From: Candidatus Woesearchaeota archaeon
Lineage (GTDB): Archaea > Nanobdellota > Nanobdellia > Woesearchaeales > UBA10107
Direction: 5' to 3'
NCBI GenBank assembly: GCA_013331965.1
Contig: DUFL01000011.1
Location: 11,126-19,244, forward strand
DNA: 8,119 nucleotides
Position 1 is the first letter of the stretch. Each line of letters opens with the position of its first letter. The translations under genes and the position numbers were made by a program. This document shows positions 1 through 4,863 of this stretch, piece by piece. Under the pieces are notes generated by a model. The model had not been told where the DNA came from and did not search any database. It worked only from the letters and a program-made list of their open reading frames with translations.

Positions 1-18
1 TATATTTAAGGTTGATGT

Positions 19-333
19 TTATCTTATTGCTTTCTCTTTCTTCATTTCAATTGATTTTAACTGCTGCAAAAAAAACTCCAGACAGTCAAATGCGCAGAAT
101 GAAGCTTTCTTCTTGAAGTCTTCCGGGCCGAAATGCAGCGTCAGATTCTTAGTATTGATATTTAACTGGTTTCCGCAAGTTGCACAAATTCTTGAATTCA
201 TCCTTTCGATAACATCGATATGATTCGCTAAAACATCTTTTATTGCTGAGCTTGGCTCTTTAATCTGTTTTTTTAAATCTAAAACTTCATTATAGTCCAG
301 ATTTTCCAAAAACTCCTTGAATTTGTGTTTCAT
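19..333 (-). CDS. Hypothetical 104-aa protein with paired cysteines (probable zinc-binding)
   Basis: I do not recognise the family. Residues 1-45 are charged and probably helical. C50-x2-C53 lies in a CATCGN knuckle, and C80-x3-C84 lies in an FCAFDC segment, so four cysteines could form one structural zinc site. The C-terminal stretch 85-104 is a basic helix ending in a lysine-rich tail. No membrane segment is visible. The start is supported by GAGG at 342-345, 8 nt before the ATG. It lies downstream of the aCPSF2-like gene on the same strand, separated by 193 bp that hold the 394-516 inverted-repeat element, so co-transcription is possible. No convincing TATA box of its own is seen; an A-rich stretch near 355-367 is weak. 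A nucleic-acid or protein-binding role is a guess from the zinc-like motif only. Confidence 0.75.
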   Translation of the reverse strand: MKHKFKEFLENLDYNEVLDLKKQIKEPSSAIKDVLANHIDVIERMNSRICATCGNQLNINTKNLTLHFGPEDFKKKASFCAFDCLEFFLQQLKSIEMKKEKAIR

Positions 334-393
334 TGTCTATTCCTCTTTTACTGATTTTTATTTTGCTGTTGGATTTTGCCGCTGCCGATTCAG

Positions 394-516
394 TAAGTTA
401 GCACCGACTCGCGATATCTTTCGTTCTTATCACAAGTCGTTGAGGCCCCGTAAGGGACGTCCCCCTCAACTTATCTTATTCTTTTTTATCCATCGCTTGT
501 ATTTGGTGCTAACTTA
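394..516. repeat. 123-nt inverted-repeat element; candidate structured RNA or miniature transposable element
   Basis: The ends are a perfect 12-bp inverted repeat: TAAGTTAGCACC at 394-405 and its complement at 505-516. Nested inside are two more complementary pairs, GCGAT 411-415 with ATCGC 492-496, and GTTGAGG 439-445 with CCTCAAC 464-470. The three pairs are collinear, so they could form one long rod with internal loops. The apical loop 446-463 contains CCC-GTAA-GGG on the plus strand and the self-complementary GGGACGTCCC at 454-463. Unpaired segments are purine-rich when read on the minus strand, the direction of both flanking genes, which mildly favours a minus-strand RNA. Neither strand gives a good tRNA or 5S rRNA match. 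Terminal repeats ending in TA would also fit a MITE. Strand and nature are unresolved. Confidence 0.55.
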
Positions 517-526
517 TTATTAATTT

Positions 527-1786
527 CTAAATATTAATCTCGCTCCCTAACTCAGGGATAAATACCTCCTTTCCTTTTTTCCTTAAGTAATCAGCAAACT
601 TTTCCATTGAATCAGGCTCTCCGTGGACTAAAATTATTTTTTTTGGGTTTAATGTTTCAACCAATTCTTTTAATTCCGATTCTCCTGCATGTGCTGAAAA
701 ATCATACTGTTCGTATTCCGCCTGAACTTTTGTTTTTCTTCCCTCTATGAAAACAGTTCCCTCATCTAGTAACATACGCCCATTTGTTCCGGCATCTACA
801 TAGCCGGTAAGCAGGAATGCATTTTTTGGATCCTGATGCTCGTGTTTGAGATATTCAGTAATCGGACCTCCCGTCATCATTCCTGCAGATGAGATGAATA
901 TTCCCTGTTTTTTCATGGCATTTTCTCTTTGGATGCTCCCTCTTACTATCTCAATCTTGTTTTTTGCATCCGTCATTTTTGCTTTGTCTTTTACAGCATC
1001 ATGGTGTATCATTATCTCTGTCATGTCTTTTCCCATTCCGTCAACATAAATTGGCACATTCCATTTTTCAGAATTCAGAAGAAGCATTAATTCCTGGGTT
1101 CTTCCGACTGCGAATGCCGCTATGAAAATTTTTCCTCCTTTTTTGAGGACTTCCCTTATCTTTGATAAAAATTCTTTTTCAGTCTGCTGTCTGCCCGGAT
1201 GCTCTTTGTTTCCATAGGTTGTTTCCATTACTATAGCATCAATCGGTTCTAAATTCAAATCCGCTCCCTTAATAAGCCTTGTATCGCTTAAATTTATATC
1301 TCCGGTATAAACTAATTTTTTTCCATTCGATTCGATTAAGATAAAAGCGCTTCCGGGAATATGTCCTGCATCAAAAAATTTGAAATATGCATCTTTTATT
1401 TCAAAGGGAGTCCTGTATCTTACAGATCTGAATAATTCAGCTGCTTTTTCAGTATTCTCAGGTTTGTATGGAGGAATATGATTTAAGCATTCCACTTTGT
1501 AAAAATCCTTCATCAATACTTTTGCGATATCTCTCGTTGCAGCAGTTGTGTAAATCGGGCAGTTCAGCCCTTTACTGACTAAATACGGCCATGCTCCGGA
1601 ATGATCCAGATGCGCATGGCTGAGGATCCCTGCCGTGATTCCTTTTATGTTTTTTATCTCTTCAGGATATTCTGTTTCAGGACCTAATTTAATTCCGGCA
1701 TCTAACAAGAATCTTGCCTGTTGTGTGACTAATTCAATGCAGGAACGTCCGACTTCTCTTACTGCTCCGTGGAAAATTAATTTCAT
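527..1786 (-). CDS. Beta-CASP metallo-beta-lactamase ribonuclease, aCPSF2-like
   Basis: This is a 419-aa cytoplasmic RNA nuclease of the archaeal CPSF73/RNase J superfamily. All signature motifs are visible: HAHLDH (H57, H59, D61, H62), H142 in GHIPGSA, D163 in YTGD, then the beta-CASP motifs A (E188 in METTYGN), B (H366 in FSAHAG) and C (H388 in LVHGEPD). These residues bind two zinc ions and form the active site. The length and the absence of N-terminal KH domains fit aCPSF2 rather than aCPSF1, which is longer and KH-bearing. The METTYGN-x2-HPGR context is CPSF-like rather than RNase J-like. Family members act as endonucleases and/or 5'-3' exonucleases in RNA processing and decay; which activity applies here cannot be told from sequence. 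The ATG overlaps the stop of the AbrB-like gene (ATGA), so translation is probably coupled. Confidence 0.93.
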   Translation of the reverse strand: MKLIFHGAVREVGRSCIELVTQQARFLLDAGIKLGPETEYPEEIKNIKGITAGILSHAHLDHSGAWPYLVSKGLNCPIYTTAATRDIAKVLMKDFYKVECLNHIPPYKPENTEKAAELFRSVRYRTPFEIKDAYFKFFDAGHIPGSAFILIESNGKKLVYTGDINLSDTRLIKGADLNLEPIDAIVMETTYGNKEHPGRQQTEKEFLSKIREVLKKGGKIFIAAFAVGRTQELMLLLNSEKWNVPIYVDGMGKDMTEIMIHHDAVKDKAKMTDAKNKIEIVRGSIQRENAMKKQGIFISSAGMMTGGPITEYLKHEHQDPKNAFLLTGYVDAGTNGRMLLDEGTVFIEGRKTKVQAEYEQYDFSAHAGESELKELVETLNPKKIILVHGEPDSMEKFADYLRKKGKEVFIPELGSEINI

Positions 1787-1953
1787 TTATTTTTACCTCT
1801 TTGTTCTTCAAATTCAACGTACCACTTGTTTTTTTCAAATTTGAAAATAATATTATGTTTCTTTGACTTGTCTAATGCGAATAATAACGGCATAGGCACT
1901 GTTGTTTCGTAAGAACTGCCTCTCTTGTAGAGCTTTCTTCTGATTTCACTCAT
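1783..1953 (-). CDS. Small AbrB/SpoVT-like protein, 56 aa
   Basis: A 56-aa reading frame on the minus strand. It starts MSEIRRKLYKRGSSYETT, continues VPMPLLFALD and ends with the strand-rich KKHNIIFKFEKNKWYVEFEE and a basic tail. The order K-x-Y-x-RGSSYETT-x-P, then a short helix, then two beta strands resembles the swapped-hairpin AbrB/SpoVT DNA-binding fold found in antitoxins and small archaeal regulators. About 56 residues is enough for that domain alone. Its TGA overlaps the ATG of the aCPSF2-like gene, giving a two-gene operon. A TATA box at 1979-1986 is about 29 bp from the ATG, so the mRNA is probably leaderless or nearly so. Four TACTTAT repeats and a dyad in its promoter would suit autoregulation, which is inference. 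No toxin gene is adjacent. Confidence 0.8.
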   Translation of the reverse strand: MSEIRRKLYKRGSSYETTVPMPLLFALDKSKKHNIIFKFEKNKWYVEFEEQRGKNK

Positions 1954-1956
1954 ATA

Positions 1957-2011
1957 TACTTATTTTCATACATACTTATTTATATATCTTTCTACTTATG
2001 AATATACTTAT
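1957..2011. promoter_or_regulatory. Four direct repeats of TACTTAT in the divergent promoter
   Basis: Perfect copies of TACTTAT begin at 1957, 1973, 1993 and 2005, with spacings of 16, 20 and 12 bp. On the minus strand each reads ATAAGTA. They surround the TATA box of the AbrB-like gene, so a protein bound here could block or shape transcription in that direction and perhaps also towards 2069. The region is very A/T-rich, so part of the similarity may be chance. Four exact 7-mers within 55 bp is still notable. Confidence 0.5.
1979..1986 (-). promoter_or_regulatory. TATA box for the AbrB-like gene/aCPSF2 operon
   Basis: TATATAAA on the minus strand, centred about 29 bp before the ATG at 1953. 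At the usual archaeal spacing transcription would start within a few bases of the ATG. A second A/T-rich run (TATATATG) lies nearer the start codon but is too close to serve it. Confidence 0.55.
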
Positions 2012-2026
2012 AATGACTCGTCATTA
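2011..2026. promoter_or_regulatory. Perfect 7-bp dyad, TAATGAC-TC-GTCATTA, operator candidate
   Basis: A perfect inverted repeat with a 2-bp centre. It lies 12 bp upstream of the TATA box of the plus-strand gene at 2069 and 24 bp upstream of the minus-strand TATA box. Symmetric half-sites between divergent promoters are typical of a dimeric regulator site. Its left end shares one base with the fourth TACTTAT repeat. The regulator is unknown; the adjacent AbrB-like protein is one candidate. Confidence 0.5.
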
Positions 2027-2038
2027 AACGGGAATAAC

Positions 2039-2046
2039 TTTATATA
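2039..2046 (+). promoter_or_regulatory. TATA box for the cysteine-containing small gene
   Basis: TTTATATA centred 26-27 bp before the ATG at 2069, preceded by a GGGAATAAC stretch. This places the transcription start on the A of the start codon, implying a leaderless mRNA. Confidence 0.7.
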
Positions 2047-2068
2047 TGGGGTAGAAATTGATTATTCG

Positions 2069-2290
2069 ATGAAAACAATAGACAAATTTTTTGTTGCAAA
2101 TAATGTTTGCGTTCCTTTAAATGCAGATCTTAGGCATAAACAATGTCCTAATGCATCTGCTGCAAAAAATATTTATAAGTCTATTGTGGAAAAAGACATA
2201 GCAGATATTGAAGTTAAAAACGGCAGTTCGTATTGCTGGGATTCATGTAAATTAACAGTCTGTCCTTCTTATGTTTCTAATAGAAAATAA
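2069..2290 (+). CDS. Hypothetical 73-aa cysteine-containing protein
   Basis: No family is recognised. Cysteines fall at 14, 26, 56, 60 and 65; the last three form C-x3-C-x4-C and, with C26 or C14, could bind a metal or form disulphides. There is no signal peptide or membrane helix, and the middle (30-50) looks helical. That it is a real gene is supported by a well-placed TATA box giving a leaderless start and by its filling the space between the divergent promoter and the L11 stop. Its TAA ends at 2290 and the convergent L11 stop begins at 2291, with no spacer. It shares its promoter region, with repeats and a dyad, with the AbrB-like/aCPSF2 operon, so the two sides may be co-regulated. Confidence 0.7.
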   Translation: MKTIDKFFVANNVCVPLNADLRHKQCPNASAAKNIYKSIVEKDIADIEVKNGSSYCWDSCKLTVCPSYVSNRK

Positions 2291-3064
2291 TTACTTCTTA
2301 CCAGGCACTGCTGCTGGTTTTGCTCCTGCTGCAGGTGCTGCTCCAGGTGCTCCGGGCGCAGCTGCTGCTTTTCCTGTTCCGAGAGTTTTATCAATGACAG
2401 CTTTGGAGATTCCCGATTCGACCATCTTCGCTTTTATCAAGCCGGTAGCTTTTCCTTCCATTTCCTTGACAATCTGAGCAGCAAGCGCTTCTTCTGCTGC
2501 ATGTCTTTTCTCTGCTTCTGCGGCCAATCTGATCTTCTCTTCTTCCAAATGCTTCAGTTCTTCAGCAGTAAGTTCAGTCTTCTCTAACTTAATCTCCTTG
2601 TCGAATTTTCCATTATCAACTTCTTTCATTGCATCTTTAGGATCCATTCCTTGAACAAGAATTCCCATGGAAACGCATGTTCCAATTACTTCTTTCACTT
2701 TTTTCTTTAAGTTTATTCCTGCCAAAGAATCTCCTTTCATTTTTGCAACTTTAATTATCTGTTCAATTCTTAAATCAGCAACCTTGTCTAATTTTGCTGA
2801 ACCAGAGCCTTTCTCCAGTTTTCCTTCTGTTTTCAATAATGCAGAAACAGGAGGGGTTCCGACTGTGATTTCGAATGTCTTATCAGAAGCGTCAAATATA
2901 ATTTTTACAGGGACCTGCATCCCGTTGAAAGCAATTGTTTTTTCATTTATTTTCTTTATGACTTCAGCTACATTTAACCCTGTAGGCCCCAAAGCCGGCC
3001 CTAATGGAGGTGCTGCGTTTGCCTTGCCTCCTGCTATTAATGCTTCAACAGTTTGTTTAGCCAT
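2291..3064 (-). CDS. rpl11: 50S ribosomal protein L11 (uL11), archaeal type with long C-terminal extension
   Basis: uL11 binds 23S rRNA at the GTPase-associated centre at the base of the stalk. The N-terminal domain (about 1-70) carries the proline/glycine-rich segment KANAAPPLGPALGPTGLN at 14-31. The rRNA-binding C-terminal domain spans roughly 75-155 and includes GSGSAKLDKVADLRIEQI and the conserved GTCVSMGI at 128-135. Archaeal L11 usually ends near residue 160. Here about 95 residues follow: a charged, coiled-coil-like helix at 166-203, a second helical segment at 205-230, and an Ala/Pro/Gly tail at 233-257 ending in GKK. Such tails recall the hinges of stalk proteins L10 and L12, but this one lacks their acidic end. 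A TATA box at 3087-3094 gives a leaderless start. L1, L10 and L12 do not follow; the next gene is convergent. Confidence 0.96.
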   Translation of the reverse strand: MAKQTVEALIAGGKANAAPPLGPALGPTGLNVAEVIKKINEKTIAFNGMQVPVKIIFDASDKTFEITVGTPPVSALLKTEGKLEKGSGSAKLDKVADLRIEQIIKVAKMKGDSLAGINLKKKVKEVIGTCVSMGILVQGMDPKDAMKEVDNGKFDKEIKLEKTELTAEELKHLEEEKIRLAAEAEKRHAAEEALAAQIVKEMEGKATGLIKAKMVESGISKAVIDKTLGTGKAAAAPGAPGAAPAAGAKPAAVPGKK

Positions 3065-3086
3065 AGAACTTTGAACTTAGAGGCTA

Positions 3087-3094
3087 TTTATAAA
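3087..3094 (-). promoter_or_regulatory. TATA box for L11
   Basis: TTTATAAA in the 49-bp gap after the 299-aa gene, centred 26-27 bp before the L11 ATG. It implies that L11 has its own leaderless transcript rather than relying only on read-through. Confidence 0.7.
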
Positions 3095-3113
3095 GCTTGC
3101 GTCGTAAGTGTTC

Positions 3114-4013
3114 TTACCTTCTGAATGCATTTGATTTCTTTGTTATGTGCACTCCTTTTAGATAACGGTTGAGTTTTTTCTTTTGTCTGTCCCGGAAAGT
3201 TCTCCTTACTATGTCAAATCTTTTTATTGTTTCAGTAAGGTCTATGCTAAGTTTTTTTCTCAACTCGTCATTTCCGCGGATTGTGTCAAATAATCTGGTA
3301 TAATGCATTTTTGCTCTTTCTGCGTATGCCTTATTATGATTCTTTGCAAACATGACAAATGCAAATGTTCCTGCCCTGTATTCATATCTTAACGATGAAA
3401 TAAGATTAATCCCCGAGGCGGCGACAGCAGCTTTTTTCATGACGTCGTATTTCTCTTCAAGCCAGAATTTTTCTGCATCAGAGTCATGGTTTATTTTTGC
3501 CAGCGCTTCCCCTTTTTTTGCAGCTTCATATGCATCAAGATAAAACATTTCTGCTTCTTCAGACCTTATTTTTTCTATCAGTTCCGCGGCAGCTTTCTTG
3601 TGAGAATACCAGTCTGCTACATATGCGTGAGCTGTTTCGTAGCTCTTTTCTTTTCCTGCCTGAATTTTTGCGGCAAATCCTGCATGTGCGTTGAAATGCG
3701 ATTCAAGCACAGTCAGTACATAATTCTTGTGCTCATCTGTGTTGTTGCTTCTCTCCTCTTTTACTTTCTTAATCCCTTCTATATTATACCTGAATGCTGT
3801 ATCGATATGTCCGTCAAGGCAGTCTGGCTCATGAGAAAGGATCTTTGAGATGGCTTTTGTGATTCTTTTGATATATGCCCTGCCTTTGTTAGCAACACTT
3901 GGATTGTTTTTGATATAATCCAGAACTTCGTTTTTAAGATCTTCGGGAATCTGTGCTGCAAGATAAGTCTCTTCAAGCCTTCTTTCAAGGGTCGCTTCTT
4001 TCACTGTTGTCAT
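3114..4013 (-). CDS. Hypothetical 299-aa helical protein in the spt5-L11 interval
   Basis: I do not recognise this protein. It appears almost entirely alpha-helical, soluble, and rich in charged residues plus Tyr, Phe and Ala. Repeated amphipathic stretches (for example around 120-170 and 180-245) might stack as a helical-repeat solenoid, but no clear TPR consensus can be picked out by eye. There is one cysteine (C65), and no transmembrane segment or signal peptide. The C-terminal 35 residues are strongly basic (RTFRDRQKKKLNRYLKG, then a TKKS-x3-RR end), suggesting contact with nucleic acid or the ribosome. It lies between spt5 and L11, genes normally adjacent in archaea, but has its own TATA box and a likely leaderless start. 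A link to translation or transcription is inferred from position only. Confidence 0.85.
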   Translation of the reverse strand: MTTVKEATLERRLEETYLAAQIPEDLKNEVLDYIKNNPSVANKGRAYIKRITKAISKILSHEPDCLDGHIDTAFRYNIEGIKKVKEERSNNTDEHKNYVLTVLESHFNAHAGFAAKIQAGKEKSYETAHAYVADWYSHKKAAAELIEKIRSEEAEMFYLDAYEAAKKGEALAKINHDSDAEKFWLEEKYDVMKKAAVAASGINLISSLRYEYRAGTFAFVMFAKNHNKAYAERAKMHYTRLFDTIRGNDELRKKLSIDLTETIKRFDIVRRTFRDRQKKKLNRYLKGVHITKKSNAFRR

Positions 4014-4034
4014 TGTGTTGCGGCATCAAGCTTG

Positions 4035-4042
4035 TATTTAAG
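4035..4042 (-). promoter_or_regulatory. TATA box for the 299-aa gene
   Basis: CTTAAATA on the minus strand, centred 25-26 bp before the ATG at 4013, giving a leaderless start. An 8-bp direct repeat (CGCAACAC on the minus strand) flanks it at 4042-4049 and 4015-4022, one copy just upstream of the TATA box and one just before the start codon. A 13-bp perfect palindrome, AACATA-C-TATGTT, lies further upstream at 4068-4080. Confidence 0.6.
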
Positions 4043-4094
4043 TGTTGCGAAGATTAGCAAGGTAAAAAACATACTATGTTGCACCCAAGCAGGA

Positions 4095-4121
4095 TTTTAG
4101 TTTTAATAATAAACTAAAAAA
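4095..4121 (-). terminator. A/T-rich hairpin with T-run after spt5
   Basis: A perfect 9-bp inverted repeat, TTTTAGTTT (4095-4103) and AAACTAAAA (4111-4119), with a 7-nt loop. On the minus strand the first arm is entered through a run of six T's (4116-4121). It lies about 30 bp after the spt5 stop. Archaeal termination relies on T-runs more than on hairpins, so the T-run is the stronger part of the evidence. Confidence 0.5.
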
Positions 4122-4149
4122 TAGAATCGGCTCACGCTTTCTAGAATCT

Positions 4150-4632
4150 TTATTTATTCTCTTCTTCGCTTTCTCTTCTGATGACTCTGATGGCATCCAT
4201 CTTTAAAGTTATAGGAATAGGAACTGCTGCGTCTAATAAAACAACAACCACCTCTCCTTTGACAGTATCAACTCTCTGAACTTTGCACTGTTCACGTTTC
4301 AAAGTTCCTGAGATTATTTCAGCAATGTCATTCTTCTGTATGTTCATCTCAGCGGGAGCCTGTTCAAAAGTATGCTCCAGTTCTTTCATCTGAACTTCTT
4401 TCGGAAGAACTCCTTTTGCATAAGGAACTCCCTGGGCAGCCATCTCTGCATCCGAACGCGAGCCGGCCTCAAGGAAAATATATCCTCTCATCCCGTGCGG
4501 GAAAATTACAGAATAGACAGCGAGTTTTTTCTTCTTGACATTGGAAGTAACAAAATCCATTACCTGGTCTTCCCTGTTCGCAGTAGTTCTTAGTGCGAAT
4601 ATATGCGTTGTTTGCTGCACTGCTTCGTCCAT
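4150..4632 (-). CDS. spt5: Transcription elongation factor Spt5 (NusG homologue)
   Basis: A 160-aa protein with an N-terminal NGN domain (about 8-88, from IFALRTTANRE to GVLPKEV) that binds RNA polymerase at the clamp and promotes processivity with Spt4. A KOW domain follows (about 98-152, with GTLKREQCKVQRVDTVKGEV) that can contact the ribosome or nascent RNA. The glycine-rich turn HGMRGYIFLEA at 46-56 is the conserved NGN strand. The length is normal for archaeal Spt5. The start codon lies one base after the secE stop, so the two are co-translated. The short acidic C-terminus (ESEEEN) is ordinary. Confidence 0.94.
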   Translation of the reverse strand: MDEAVQQTTHIFALRTTANREDQVMDFVTSNVKKKKLAVYSVIFPHGMRGYIFLEAGSRSDAEMAAQGVPYAKGVLPKEVQMKELEHTFEQAPAEMNIQKNDIAEIISGTLKREQCKVQRVDTVKGEVVVVLLDAAVPIPITLKMDAIRVIRRESEEENK

Positions 4633-4633
4633 T

Positions 4634-4831
4634 TTATTTTAGCACCAGTTGCCTTATCATAGTTACAATGAATCCAATCAACCCGATAATCACAATTCCC
4701 AATCCTGAGACTTTGACGACTGTTTTGTATTCGGCTGAATCAGGCTTTTTTGTCACAGTTAAAACTCTGACACATTCTCCGTAAAATTTTTTTATTTTCT
4801 GGCTCCATGTCGGTTTTATCTGTTCATCCAT
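4634..4831 (-). CDS. secE: Preprotein translocase subunit SecE (Sec61 gamma)
   Basis: A 65-aa single-span membrane protein of the SecYEG channel. An amphipathic N-terminal helix (about 8-25, SQKIKKFYGECVRVLTVTKK) lies on the cytoplasmic face. The conserved P-x-EY region (KKPDSAEYKTVVKVSG) precedes one hydrophobic helix (about 41-60, GLGIVIIGLIGFIVTMI). The reading frame can be extended upstream to a TTG at 4855. I chose the ATG at 4831 because GAGG at 4842-4845 is 10 nt before it and the resulting length fits the family. It follows ftsZ by 32 bp and precedes spt5 by one base, the usual archaeal secE-spt5 pair. Confidence 0.93.
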   Translation of the reverse strand: MDEQIKPTWSQKIKKFYGECVRVLTVTKKPDSAEYKTVVKVSGLGIVIIGLIGFIVTMIRQLVLK

Positions 4832-4863
4832 TATTATTATTCCTCGATCATTCAAGCTCGGCC

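Noticed and set aside
401..410. GAGTCGGTGC on the minus strand, identical to part of the terminal hairpin of the SpCas9 tracrRNA
   Set aside because: A 10-base match with no repeats, cas genes or remaining tracrRNA structure nearby; taken as chance.
394..516. 5S rRNA or tRNA as the identity of the element of about 120 nt
   Set aside because: Length and closing stem fit 5S, but the conserved CCGAAC-type loop and the tRNA T-arm GGTTC are absent on both strands.
317..523. Plus-strand 68-aa open frame
   Set aside because: It lies over the inverted-repeat element and the start of the opposite gene, has low-complexity aromatic composition, and has no promoter or ribosome-binding site.
2667..3074. 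135-aa plus-strand frame antisense to L11
   Set aside because: Shadow of the ribosomal protein gene, with no promoter signal.
3106..3117. GTAAG/CTTAC hairpin overlapping the stop of the 299-aa gene as a terminator
   Set aside because: Five-bp stem, short loop and no T-run after it; too weak to call.
4636..4643. Second TTAGCACC matching the arm of the 394-516 element
   Set aside because: Eight bases only, inside the last codons of secE, with no partner arm; chance.
4832..4855. Upstream TTG start for secE giving 73 aa
   Set aside because: The ATG at 4831 has GAGG 10 nt upstream and gives a family-typical length; the longer form would include that site in its coding region.
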